Shown in pieces: positions 13,132 through 21,867 of a stretch of 22,105 nt of DNA. A program made the translations under genes and the position numbers. This DNA comes from Terriglobia bacterium (GTDB lineage Bacteria; Acidobacteriota; Terriglobia; UBA7540), in NCBI GenBank assembly GCA_030042795.1, contig JASHYZ010000220.1, positions 1-22,105 of the forward strand, given 5' to 3'. The notes under the pieces were generated by a model that saw only the letters and a program-made list of their open reading frames with translations, did not search any database and had not been told where the DNA came from. Positions within the stretch are counted from its first letter, which is position 1. The number at the start of each line of letters is the position of its first letter.

Positions 13132-14877
13132 ATGAAAGCCGAAGCCTTATACGTGGCCCATCCGCCCGGTGAATGGTATCCCGGTTACACCAAGGAAGAC
13201 ATGCAGATTCTGGATGCCTTTGCGCGAGAAGACCTCTCGCCGACGCCTGGCTATGTAACCGATTTCATGGGATGCAAAACCCGAACCTCGATTCTGTACG
13301 ATGATGCGCGCAAGTATGACAACAAGGTGTGGGCGCCGCCCATTCCGGGATCAGTTGCGCTCGAGACTGCGGAGTGGATTGGTCTGCTCAAGGCGGTGCT
13401 GACCGCGAACGGATCTTTCACGGCGATGGAACTGGGCGCAGGCTGGGGACCGGTCCTCGTGGCTGCAGCCTACGCCGCGCGCACGCGCGGCATCCCGGCC
13501 ATCTTTCTCTGTGGTGTTGAGCCTGACCCCGGACGGTTCGCCCTCATGCAGCAACACCTGCGCGACAACGGACTCGATCCGGCGGAGCATGCGTTAATCA
13601 TGGCCGCCGTCGGCAGCCAGAACGGAAAGGCGCGTTGGCCACGCATCTGGGACCCCGCAAATGCGGGCGGCGCGCGGCCGGTGCGCCCGGGAAATCAGGC
13701 CGACAGCAACTATATGAGTCTGAGAGAAGACGCCATCGAGGTTGAGGTGGTCGCCTTTGCTGATCTCCTTCGGAAGCGGCGCATGTGGGATCTGGTCCAC
13801 ATCGACGTGCAGGGCTGGGAATTTGAGTTATGCCAAAGCGCGTACGCGGATCTCGAGCGGACGGTGAAATGGCTGGTGATTGGAACTCACTCCAGGAAGA
13901 TCGACGGCGATCTCATCGCCCTTTTCCACGCCGGGCGCTGGGTGCTGGAGAATGAGAAACCGACCGTGTTCGCCTACGACGCGGCTGTGACCAGCCTCGA
14001 ACACATGACCACCATCGACGGCACCCAGGTGTGGCGGAACCCCAAGCTGGATACTCCGGTGAATACTGGTGCCGTCTCTCCTAAAACGCCTTCACTACGG
14101 CGTTTCCGGCCTGCCGACTTCGGCCTTAACGGAGGATCATCCGCGGCTTTCCCACCGAACCAAGGAGGTCACATCGTGACTGTGTCAGAACCTCAGGTGA
14201 CCAGCGCTGTCACAGACCTCGAAGCCCTGCGCAAGAAAGTCTTGGCACGGCCCTGGTTCCACCGTATCGATCTCGGCCACGGCATCGTCACCCCCGGTGT
14301 GGACGATAGCCCGATGAAGCTCAGCCACATCGGCATGCCCGAAAATCTGTCGGGCAAATCCGTGCTCGACATTGGCGCCTTCGATGGTTTCTTCTCTTTC
14401 GAAGCCGAGCGCCGTGGAGCGAGCCGCGTGCTGGCTACCGACTCCTTCGCTTGGAGCCAACAACCCGGTATGACGGACGCTGAGGGGTTCAAAATAGCTC
14501 GCGAAGCCCTGCATTCGCGCGTGGAGCGTAAAGTCATCGCGGTGGAGGACATTTCGCCTGAGACGGTCGGCATGTTTGACCTCGTGCTTTTCCTCGACGC
14601 CTTTCACCATTCTCCGGACCCGTTCCGTTGTCTGCGCGCGGCCGCGTCGGTCTGCCGCGAGATGATGATTCTGGAGACGTACGTCGACGGGCTGGACTAC
14701 AACCGGCCCATCATGGTGTTCTGCCCGGGCAACACGCTCAACAACGACCCGGCGAGCTGGTGGAGACCCAACCTGCTTTGCGTAGAAGCGCTTATCAAAG
14801 AAGTAGGTTTTAAGGGGGGACACTTTTTGAAACCCTACAATCCAGCCAGAATCGTGGCTCACGCGTTCCGCCAATAG
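13132..14877 (+). CDS. Double methyltransferase: FkbM-like plus DUF1698-like domain
   Basis: This 581-residue protein has two class I SAM-dependent methyltransferase domains. The first has motif I MELGAGWGPVL (99-109), the acidic strand-2 end GVEPDPGRF (128-136) and HIDVQGWEFEL (223-233), the FkbM signature for sugar O-methylation. The second has SVLDIGAFDGFFSFEAERRG (410-429), ATDSFAW, LVLFLDAFHHSPDPFRCL and a late WWRPNLLCVEALIKEVGF, typical of DUF1698/CmoB-like proteins. The first start has GAGGGG 6 nt upstream. The linker (about 308-352) is low complexity. Its DNA holds a perfect 7-bp hairpin (14084-14105) and a full ribosome site before an in-frame GTG at 14176, so the second domain may also be made on its own. 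I infer that the pair decorates sugars placed by the neighbouring glycosyltransferase. Confidence 0.85.
   Translation: MKAEALYVAHPPGEWYPGYTKEDMQILDAFAREDLSPTPGYVTDFMGCKTRTSILYDDARKYDNKVWAPPIPGSVALETAEWIGLLKAVLTANGSFTAMELGAGWGPVLVAAAYAARTRGIPAIFLCGVEPDPGRFALMQQHLRDNGLDPAEHALIMAAVGSQNGKARWPRIWDPANAGGARPVRPGNQADSNYMSLREDAIEVEVVAFADLLRKRRMWDLVHIDVQGWEFELCQSAYADLERTVKWLVIGTHSRKIDGDLIALFHAGRWVLENEKPTVFAYDAAVTSLEHMTTIDGTQVWRNPKLDTPVNTGAVSPKTPSLRRFRPADFGLNGGSSAAFPPNQGGHIVTVSEPQVTSAVTDLEALRKKVLARPWFHRIDLGHGIVTPGVDDSPMKLSHIGMPENLSGKSVLDIGAFDGFFSFEAERRGASRVLATDSFAWSQQPGMTDAEGFKIAREALHSRVERKVIAVEDISPETVGMFDLVLFLDAFHHSPDPFRCLRAAASVCREMMILETYVDGLDYNRPIMVFCPGNTLNNDPASWWRPNLLCVEALIKEVGFKGGHFLKPYNPARIVAHAFRQ
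14162..14178 (+). promoter_or_regulatory. Internal ribosome site and in-frame GTG inside the double methyltransferase gene
   Basis: AAGGAGGT (14162-14169), an exact complement of the 16S 3' end, is followed after 7 nt from AGGAGG by GTG at 14176. That GTG is codon 349 of the long frame and lies just before the second methyltransferase domain. An upstream hairpin (AAACGCC/GGCGTTT, 14084-14105) adds to the intergenic look of this stretch. Confidence 0.65.
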
Positions 14878-14892
14878 AAGCGCCGGTAAGTG

Positions 14893-15031
14893 AAAGAAGG
14901 AAGTCAGGAGTCAGATGGAACCAAAGCCAAATGGGCAAGGGGCAGAAAGCTCGTAGCTTTTAACTTTTGACTTACAACTGCCTTTCAATGAGTCAATCCT
15001 TCAATCACCCGATGACTCAATCATCCGATCC
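14893..15031. repeat. Composite period-7/period-8 repeat before a glycosyltransferase, copy 2
   Basis: Degenerate 7-mers (GAAGTCAGGAGTCAGA, 14900-14915) are followed about 70 bp later by degenerate 8-mers (TCAATCAC, CCGATGAC, TCAATCAT, CCGATCCC) that start at the ATG at 14988. The order and the sequence at the ATG (ATGAGTCAATCCTTC against ATGAGCCAGCCTTC) match copy 1 at 1722-1834. The rest of 14878-14987 is low-complexity spacer with no gene. Confidence 0.6.
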
Positions 15032-17348
15032 CCTCCGCGTTTCGGTGGTTATCAACACCTATAACCGGGCTGCCAGCCTCGATACCGCTTTGCACTCGCT
15101 GCGCCAGCTCAACTATCCCTGGTTTGAAGTGGTGGTGGTCAATGGGCCTTCGACGGACCACACCTCCGATGTGCTGAAGGCGCATCAAGCAAACATTCGG
15201 GTTGGGACCTGTTCAGACCGCAATCTTTCCATTTCTAGGAACGTCGGCATCGAAATGGCGCGCGGCGACCTGGTGGCTTTTATTGATGATGACGCCGTGC
15301 CCGACGAGAACTGGCTGAACGATGCCGTAGCCGCCTTCGATCGGGACGAAGTGGCCGCCGTGGGCGGCCTGGTGTATGACCACACCGGCTACAACCTGCA
15401 ATATCGCTACAACCTCTGCAACCGGGTGGGCACTGCGTACTGGAATTTCCCGGCGCCGGGTGACCAGTTCTGCTATCCCGGCTGCCTGCAATTTCCTTAC
15501 GTTCCGGGCGGCAATTCCTTCTTCCGGCGAAGCGCTCTGCTGCAAGTGGGCGCCTTTGACGAGGAGTACGACTACTACCTGGACGAGACCGATGTCTGTC
15601 TGCGCCTCATCGACGCCGGCTACCGCTTGAAGCAACTTTCCGCAGCCTACATCTATCACCGGTCGCTGCCTAGCCACATCCGCGAGTCCACGCGGGTGAC
15701 GACGAACTGGCTCCCCATCATCAAGAACAAAGTTTATTTCGCACTCAAGAACCGGCCGGAAGAGACTTCCTTCCGCTTACTGCTGGAGGATTGGAAGAAA
15801 TTCATTGACGAAGCCGAGGCTGGGCTTCGCTATCACGTTCAGCATGGGCACACGCCGGCGGAGAAACTCGAGCAGTTCCAGCGCGACGCCGACATGGCCT
15901 TGCGCCACGGCATTGAGCGCGGGCTCAATCAGCCGCGGCGCCACATCTATTCCTCAACCGCGCAGCAACTGCGAGGCGCGGTGGCTTACGACGTGTTGGA
16001 TGGGCAAAATCCCGGCGCATTCAAACTCTGCCCCACACTGCTGCCGAAGCAGGAGAAGCTCACCATTTGCTATCTCAGCCAAGGCTACCCTCCCAACGGC
16101 GTAGGAGGCATCGGACGCCTCACCTACGACCTCGCTAACGGCCTCGCCCAACGCGGGCACAACGTGCACGTTCTCACGCGCAGCACGGCGCAGCACAATA
16201 CCGTGGATTTTGAAAACGGCGTCTGGGTGCACCGGCTGGTGCGGGACCAGGTGGAACCGCCGGCCCCGGACGGCATCTGCGTGCCGGCTCACATCTGGCA
16301 GAATTCGGCGCGTCTGCTACGTGAGCTGAAGCGGATCAACGCCGCTCATCCCATCGACATTGTTGAAGGGCCCATCTGGGATACGGAAGGGATTGCGGCT
16401 CTGGTGGACGGATCCTTGCGAGTGGTCACAAACCTCGAAACTCCCCTGAAAGTGTGGTGCGAGACCAATCCCAACCTGCTCCAGGGTACGCCAGCCGAAA
16501 AACAATTCTTTGAAGACCAGGCCGCCGCGGAAACGCTGATGATGGAACGCGGCATCGCGCACCGCGCCATCAGCCACGCGATCGTGGAGACCCTTGAGAA
16601 GCATTACGGCGTGCGCTTCCGGCCCGGCCAAGTGACCGTTTTCCCTCTCGGCATGGAAGATCGCTCGCAGAACGTGCCGGCCGCTCCAAAGGTCGCTAAG
16701 AAAGACGGTGGTTTTGTAGACGTCCTTTTCACCGGCCGCTTCGAGCACCGTAAAGGCATCGATGTGCTGCTGAAAGTAATCCCGCCGCTCTGCCTGAAGT
16801 TTCCCAAAGCGCGCTTCATCCTGGTGGGTGAGGACCGTCAGCAGCCTGACGGCACTACGCGCGCGGGAGTGTTTCGCGCGCGGCACGCCAAGTCGCCGTT
16901 CCGTAACCGGGTGATTTTCGCCGGCCAGGTCTCAGACCAGGAGCTTGAGAACTACCTCGCGCAGTGCGACATCTTTGTGGCGCCCTCGCGCTACGAGTCG
17001 TTTGGCCTTGTTTTCCTCGAAGCCATGATGTTTTCGAAGCCGGTGGTGGGCTGCCGAGTAGGCGGAATGAAAGAAGTGATTGAAGCAGGTGTCACCGGCC
17101 TGCTGGCTGAGCCTGGTGACGCGGAAAGCTTGCAGGCAGCGCTTGCCGCCTTGCTGGCCGACCCCGCCAAGCGCGAAGCCATGGGAAAGGCGGGTCGAGA
17201 GCGCTTCCTAAACTACTACACTCGCCAAACACTTGTAGATCGAACTTTGATGTTTTACCGCGAGGTGCTGGAATCATCCGCGAGCCAAGCTGCGACAATG
17301 CCTCCGCCTGTTGCCAACGCAGAACTGATTGAGGTGGCACAGGCGTAG
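14988..17348 (+). CDS. GT2-GT4 bifunctional glycosyltransferase
   Basis: This 786-residue protein starts at ATG 14988. A TTG 21 bp earlier opens the frame but lies in spacer repeat, and the equivalent ATG is used in the related junction at 1775. The N-terminal domain is GT2: VSVVINTYNRAASLDTAL, RNVGIEMARGDLVAFIDDDA (DDD at 100-102), GGNSFFRRSALLQVGAFDE and the catalytic ETD (200-202). After a helical linker, a GT4 domain begins at ~357 (LTICYLSQGYPPNGVGGIGRL, with the N-terminal GGIG loop). It includes VLFTGRFEHRKGIDVLLKVI and the E-x7-E pair E670/E678 (ESFGLVFLE). Such fusions add two successive sugars to one glycan. It follows the double methyltransferase gene after 110 bp and is followed closely by the Xre/RES pair. 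No ribosome site is visible at the start. Confidence 0.9.
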   Translation: MSQSFNHPMTQSSDPLRVSVVINTYNRAASLDTALHSLRQLNYPWFEVVVVNGPSTDHTSDVLKAHQANIRVGTCSDRNLSISRNVGIEMARGDLVAFIDDDAVPDENWLNDAVAAFDRDEVAAVGGLVYDHTGYNLQYRYNLCNRVGTAYWNFPAPGDQFCYPGCLQFPYVPGGNSFFRRSALLQVGAFDEEYDYYLDETDVCLRLIDAGYRLKQLSAAYIYHRSLPSHIRESTRVTTNWLPIIKNKVYFALKNRPEETSFRLLLEDWKKFIDEAEAGLRYHVQHGHTPAEKLEQFQRDADMALRHGIERGLNQPRRHIYSSTAQQLRGAVAYDVLDGQNPGAFKLCPTLLPKQEKLTICYLSQGYPPNGVGGIGRLTYDLANGLAQRGHNVHVLTRSTAQHNTVDFENGVWVHRLVRDQVEPPAPDGICVPAHIWQNSARLLRELKRINAAHPIDIVEGPIWDTEGIAALVDGSLRVVTNLETPLKVWCETNPNLLQGTPAEKQFFEDQAAAETLMMERGIAHRAISHAIVETLEKHYGVRFRPGQVTVFPLGMEDRSQNVPAAPKVAKKDGGFVDVLFTGRFEHRKGIDVLLKVIPPLCLKFPKARFILVGEDRQQPDGTTRAGVFRARHAKSPFRNRVIFAGQVSDQELENYLAQCDIFVAPSRYESFGLVFLEAMMFSKPVVGCRVGGMKEVIEAGVTGLLAEPGDAESLQAALAALLADPAKREAMGKAGRERFLNYYTRQTLVDRTLMFYREVLESSASQAATMPPPVANAELIEVAQA

Positions 17349-17375
17349 CGCCTGAGCGACATTTGGCGCTATAAT
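17346..17375 (+). promoter_or_regulatory. Operator-like inverted repeat and -10 box of the Xre/RES module
   Basis: TAGCGCC (17346-17352) and GGCGCTA (17365-17371) are exact inverted copies 12 nt apart. The right arm overlaps a perfect TATAAT (17370-17375) and the left arm begins with the stop codon of the GT2-GT4 gene. The TATAAT ends 10 nt before the xre ATG and no ribosome site exists, so the mRNA would be almost leaderless. Binding of the antitoxin here would block its own promoter (inference). No good -35 box is seen. Confidence 0.5.
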
Positions 17376-17385
17376 AGACGACAGA

Positions 17386-17823
17386 ATGGTGAATGAACTG
17401 CAATCCGTCGCCCAAGAACTGGGTGGCAAGTCTGTGCTTGGCCGCTCTCTGCGCACAGCAACCGATCTCCATGCGGCCATTCGCGAAGGTTTCCCTCCCA
17501 CTGTTGTGGATGAGGTGATGCATGCTGCGGACCTCACCTTGGCAGAAGTGGCCGCCAGTCTGGACCTCTCGGTTCGCAGCCTTCAACGCCGGCGGGAACA
17601 GGGGCGGCTGGCACGACACGAGTCGGATCGTCTTTACCGTTTAGCTCGCATCATTGCCTTGGCGAAGAACTATATCGGTGAAGATGAGGCAGCAACGAGG
17701 TGGCTCAAACGGCCGAACCGGGCGCTTGGAGGCAGTACTCCGCTTGAGCTCATGGACACGGAAATTGGGGCACGGGCGGTGGAGAACGTTCTCGGCCGTA
17801 TTGCGTACGGCGGCGTCAGTTGA
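17386..17823 (+). CDS. Xre/MbcA/ParS-type antitoxin (DUF2384) of a RES-Xre module
   Basis: This 145-residue protein has a helix-turn-helix in LTLAEVAASLDLSVRSLQRRREQGRL (about 50-75). The C-terminal toxin-binding domain (about 100-145) follows the DUF2384 pattern: WLKRPNRALGGSTPLELMDTE, then GARAVENVLGRIAYGGVS. In these systems the antitoxin covers the active site of the RES toxin and represses the operon. The stop TGA (17821-17823) overlaps the toxin's TTG start (17820-17822). Confidence 0.9.
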   Translation: MVNELQSVAQELGGKSVLGRSLRTATDLHAAIREGFPPTVVDEVMHAADLTLAEVAASLDLSVRSLQRRREQGRLARHESDRLYRLARIIALAKNYIGEDEAATRWLKRPNRALGGSTPLELMDTEIGARAVENVLGRIAYGGVS

Positions 17824-18284
17824 GACGGGTTTATCGAATCCTGCGCCAGCCCTATTCGAAAAGCCCGCTTGATGGAGAGGGCGCGTACCGGTTTGGAGGA
17901 CGTTGGTCCAGTCCGGGTATTCGTCTAGCATATACGGCCGAACACTTGTCGCTGGCGATGGTCGAGTATTTTGTCCACATCGAAGCCGAGCATTTGCCGA
18001 GCGACCTTGTGCTGGTTACGGCGGAAATTCCGGACGGCGTCTCAAGAAGCGCGATTTCAGTGAAGCAGCTACCTGCAAACTGGCGTCAGAGCCCTGCGCC
18101 AGCGGAACTCGCTCAGATTGGCGACCAATTCGTCCGCGAGGGCAGCGCAGCCATTCTCATCGTTCCGTCGGCTCTTGCTCCGGCTGAATCAAACTGGCTC
18201 ATCAATCCTCAGCGCTCGGAGTTTTCAAAGATTCGGGTGCTTCCTCCGGAATCATTCCGGTATGACCCTCGGTTCTTCAAATAG
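17820..18284 (+). CDS. RES-domain toxin
   Basis: This 154-residue protein shows the conserved RES-family residues. There are arginines in YRFGGRWSSPG (R24, R28), a conserved tyrosine in RLAYTAEHLSLAMVE, the glutamate E49, and a serine in ILIVPSALAPAESNWLINPQ near the C-terminus. R, E and S give the family its name and line the NAD-binding pocket. Characterised members degrade NAD+ and arrest growth. The TTG start overlaps the antitoxin stop, which keeps toxin synthesis coupled and low. The length is normal and all key residues are present. The 99 bp to the convergent gmd gene contain only a short direct repeat, GTCCGGAGC. Confidence 0.9.
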   Translation: MRRVYRILRQPYSKSPLDGEGAYRFGGRWSSPGIRLAYTAEHLSLAMVEYFVHIEAEHLPSDLVLVTAEIPDGVSRSAISVKQLPANWRQSPAPAELAQIGDQFVREGSAAILIVPSALAPAESNWLINPQRSEFSKIRVLPPESFRYDPRFFK

Positions 18285-18383
18285 TGGATACCAGCGCGTG
18301 TTGAGCGCTCGCTGCTATCGTCCTCTCTTCAGTCCGGAGCCACCCGGCAAGCCTGGGCACGCAACGAGTCCGGAGCACTCGTT

Positions 18384-19513
<1,130 letters not shown>

Positions 19514-19563
19514 TCTTAGAGCACATCAAAGCCCACTCCTGTCAAATGGGCGCTCGAAAGTAC

Positions 19564-19591
19564 TAAGTGTTTTTGGTACTGATGCCGATAG
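19564..19591 (+). promoter_or_regulatory. Sigma-28-like promoter of flbD-motA-motB
   Basis: TAAG (19564-19567), 16 nt, then GCCGATAG (19584-19591) matches TAAA-N15-GCCGATAA at seven of eight -10 positions. The start of transcription would fall near 19598, giving a leader of about 65 nt before flbD. The same 16-nt spacing is used in front of flagellin. Confidence 0.55.
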
Positions 19592-19662
19592 ATAGTCGTG
19601 GAAGGGAATGTACTCGTGTTGAAATGCAGCTATCGCTTGAGGGGCCGACAAGAGGGAACTAT

Positions 19663-19917
19663 ATGATTCGCTTGACTAGGCTAAACCAGCGGCCTCTCGT
19701 GCTGAACTCTGACCTGATTGAGTTCATTGAGAATGCGCCCGACACGGTGATTACGCTGGTAACGGGAGACAAACTCGTGGTCCGCGAAAGTGCGGACGAG
19801 ATCATGGATCGCATCGTGGAATTTCGGCACCGCTTGCTGCCGACCTCGTTTGCGATGCTACCCAAGGTTTTGGATTCTCAGGGGGCGACGGAAATCACCG
19901 GGAGCACAAACGAGTGA
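19663..19917 (+). CDS. flbD: FlbD-family flagellar protein
   Basis: This 84-residue protein begins MIRLTRLNQRPLVLNSDLIE and continues FIENAPDTVITLVTGDKLVVRESADEIMDRIVEFR, the typical small FlbD-family sequence. Family members are encoded next to motA or flgE and are required for or associated with flagellar assembly, but their biochemical role is poorly defined. They are distinct from the Caulobacter sigma-54 activator of the same name. GAGGG lies 6 nt before the ATG at 19663. A longer frame from 19567 would be read through the promoter and is rejected. The motA start follows 12 bp after the stop. Confidence 0.85.
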   Translation: MIRLTRLNQRPLVLNSDLIEFIENAPDTVITLVTGDKLVVRESADEIMDRIVEFRHRLLPTSFAMLPKVLDSQGATEITGSTNE

Positions 19918-19929
19918 GGAGCGCTTTAA

Positions 19930-20709
19930 GTGGATAAGGGCACAATTGGCGGCTTACTCTTGGCTTTGGCCGGGATCATCGGAGGGTTGACGCTCGAAGG
20001 CGGCAATATCAGCCAGATTCTTCAACCTACCGCAGCCATGATCGTTCTCGGAGGAACGCTGGGGGCGGTCCTGGTCTCTTACCCTCTGTCGACCGTACTG
20101 GCCAGCTTCAAGCGGCTCTCTGCCATCTTTTTCGAGCGCAGCCGCAACCTGGAGAGTGTCATTGAGGAAATCGTGGGGTACGCCGTCAAGGCGCGCAAGG
20201 AAGGCATCACCTCGCTCGATAATGTTCTCCCGAGCATCCAAGATCCCTTTCTGAAGAAATCGCTCATGTTGGCTGTGGACGGAACAGAGCCCAAAGAGCT
20301 CCGTAAGATGATGGAGCTTGAAATGGACAACCAGGCTGACCACGAAGAAAAATTCCCCCAGGTCTTCGAATCCGCCGGAGGATTCTCGCCCACCATCGGC
20401 ATCATCGGGGCCATTTTGGGGCTCATTCAAGTGATGCAGCATCTCGACAACATTTCGGAAGTAGGCAAGGGCATTGCGGTAGCCTTCGTGGCCACCGTCT
20501 ATGGCGTGGGTGCGGCCAACATCTTTTTCCTTCCTTCGGGAGGAAAACTGCGCATCCGTATCCGCGAGGAGCAAACGGCCCGCGCCATGATCCTGGAAGG
20601 GGTCATCGCCATTATGGAGGGTCTCAACCCCCGCATGGTGGAAACGAAGCTCCAGGGTTATCTGGCGGAGCAAGAGCCCTCAGCGGGCCAGCCGGAGTAT
20701 GGGCGATGA
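19930..20709 (+). CDS. motA: Flagellar motor stator protein MotA
   Basis: This 259-residue protein has four membrane segments (about 5-22, 33-52, 152-170 and 181-202). It forms the ion-conducting stator with MotB and pushes on FliG through its cytoplasmic loop. Family marks are the loop YAVKARKEGITSLD (84-97), the channel proline P154 in GGFSPTIGIIGAILGLIQVM, and YGVGAANIFFLP with the second proline P202. The GTG start has GAGGAG 8 nt upstream. It overlaps motB by 4 nt (ATGA), giving fixed stoichiometry. I cannot decide from these motifs whether protons or sodium drive it. Confidence 0.95.
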   Translation: MDKGTIGGLLLALAGIIGGLTLEGGNISQILQPTAAMIVLGGTLGAVLVSYPLSTVLASFKRLSAIFFERSRNLESVIEEIVGYAVKARKEGITSLDNVLPSIQDPFLKKSLMLAVDGTEPKELRKMMELEMDNQADHEEKFPQVFESAGGFSPTIGIIGAILGLIQVMQHLDNISEVGKGIAVAFVATVYGVGAANIFFLPSGGKLRIRIREEQTARAMILEGVIAIMEGLNPRMVETKLQGYLAEQEPSAGQPEYGR

Positions 20710-21545
20710 GCCGGCGGCGCCAACGCCATACCCCTCACTCCAACCACGAACGCTGGCTGGTTTCGTACGCGGATTTCATCACCCTCCTTTTCGCTTTTTT
20801 TGTGGTGATGTTCGCCTCTTCTCAGGTGGACAAGCACAAGGTGAGTGACTTGGCCGCAGCCATTCAAGTGGCGTTCCAAAAACTCGCAATTTTCACGCCT
20901 TCCAGCAGCCAAGTCAACCTGCTGAACACAGCGGCCGCGTTCTCAAACTCGAAGGTGCTCGACGAGTCGGTTCACAACCAAGAGATCGGGCGTGTGGTTC
21001 GCCGGGAGGCCGGCCAAATGGAGCCTGATGAGAGTCTCCCGAATCCCGGCCAGATTCGCGACGAATTGGAACGGGCGCTTGCCGGCGAGATTCAGAAGAA
21101 GCACGTGAGCCTCCGGCTGACCCACGAAGGCCTGGTGATCAGCCTGCAGGAAATCGGCTTCTATGACAGCGGCTCGGCCACGCTCAAGCCTGGGTCTCTG
21201 CCCACGGTCGCCAAAATTGCTGAGCTTCTCGGGAACCGTCAGGAATTCATCCGCGTGGAAGGCCACACCGACAACGTGCCCATCCACAACGCAGCCTTCA
21301 AGTCCAACTGGGATCTCTCCACCTCACGCGCCACCGGCATGATTGACCTGCTGATTAACCACTTTGGCTTTCAGCCGCAACGGCTCTCCGCCGCCGGCTA
21401 TGCCGAGTATCATCCCATCGCCTCCAACAGCTCCCCAGAGACGCGCGGCCAGAACCGACGTGTTGATATTGTGATTCTCAATCCTCAGCTTTGGGGCTAT
21501 TTTAGCGGCGGTGCTCCGGCCCATTCCTCGTCAGGCGCGTCCTAG
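20706..21545 (+). CDS. motB: Flagellar motor stator protein MotB
   Basis: This 279-residue protein has one N-terminal membrane helix, WLVSYADFITLLFAFFVVMF. It carries the ion-binding aspartate D23 (equivalent to Asp32 of the E. coli protein). A linker/plug region (about 45-130) follows. The OmpA-type peptidoglycan-binding domain contains FIRVEGHTDNVPI (181-193), WDLSTSRATGMIDLL and the conserved NRRVDIVI (250-257). It anchors the stator to the cell wall. The Ser/Ala/Gly-rich tail after 265 is not conserved. The start overlaps the motA stop. Confidence 0.95.
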   Translation: MSRRRQRHTPHSNHERWLVSYADFITLLFAFFVVMFASSQVDKHKVSDLAAAIQVAFQKLAIFTPSSSQVNLLNTAAAFSNSKVLDESVHNQEIGRVVRREAGQMEPDESLPNPGQIRDELERALAGEIQKKHVSLRLTHEGLVISLQEIGFYDSGSATLKPGSLPTVAKIAELLGNRQEFIRVEGHTDNVPIHNAAFKSNWDLSTSRATGMIDLLINHFGFQPQRLSAAGYAEYHPIASNSSPETRGQNRRVDIVILNPQLWGYFSGGAPAHSSSGAS

Positions 21546-21568
21546 TGGTGAATGGCGAATAGCGCACA

Positions 21569-21645
21569 CACTCCTTTCGCGCAGGCGCGAAGCGCTTTGG
21601 AGTGCGGCAGCTCGCTGCCGCTTTCGTCAAGCCAGCTAGCTGGCT
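21569..21645. repeat. REP-like palindrome cluster downstream of motB
   Basis: Three palindromes follow one another. CACTCC (21569-21574) pairs with GGAGTG (21599-21604), enclosing TTCGCGC/GCGCGAA (21576-21591). GCGGCAG (21604-21610) pairs with CTGCCGC (21615-21621). The last is the 16-bp AGCCAGCTAGCTGGCT (21630-21645). The middle unit recurs inverted at 21807-21836. The cluster may stabilise or end the motB mRNA, but there is no T-run typical of an intrinsic terminator. Confidence 0.6.
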
Positions 21646-21680
21646 GCGTGGCTCGCCAAGGGTTCGCCTTTGATATCCCA

Positions 21681-21711
21681 ACCTACGGCCGGGTCTTGCC
21701 CCGGCCCTACG
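21681..21711. repeat. REP-like hairpin H3
   Basis: GGCCGGG (21687-21693) pairs exactly with CCCGGCC (21700-21706) around TCTTGC, ending in CTACG. On the minus strand it begins CGTAGGGCCGGGGCAAG, matching the edges and loop of the hairpins at 11031-11094. Confidence 0.5.
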
Positions 21712-21806
21712 AGCGCAGAACGCAATGAGAACAAAATTCACGTTTCTATGCGCATCACGGTCTGGCGGTCCGCTGAGCAACGCGCCGCGAGCAAGCGCGC
21801 GGGTTC

Positions 21807-21836
21807 AAAGCGGCAGCAAGCTGCCGCACTCCAAAG
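21807..21836. repeat. Inverted copy of the GCGGCAG palindrome
   Basis: GCGGCAG (21810-21816), CAAG, CTGCCGC (21821-21827), then ACTCCAAAG. Its reverse complement matches 21595-21624 with few differences. The two copies face each other across the 320-bp gap between motB and the next gene; nothing coding is seen between them. Confidence 0.6.
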
Positions 21837-21867
21837 CTGCGCTCCAAAGCTGTGCCGAGGGAGGCGA

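Noticed and set aside
14185..14874. 229-codon frame antisense to the second methyltransferase domain
   Set aside because: No recognisable domain or ribosome site; it mirrors a conserved methyltransferase domain.
18285..18383. Possible small gene between the RES toxin and gmd
   Set aside because: No start with a ribosome site and no protein-like frame; only a short GTCCGGAGC direct repeat is seen.
19540..19545. Minus-strand TTGACA as the -35 box of gmd
   Set aside because: No acceptable -10 box at 16-18 nt; the best match, TCTAAG, needs a 19-nt spacer, so it is not listed as a promoter.
19954..20673. 239-codon frame antisense to motA
   Set aside because: His/Arg/Glu-rich composition and no motifs. 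MotA on the other strand is unmistakable.
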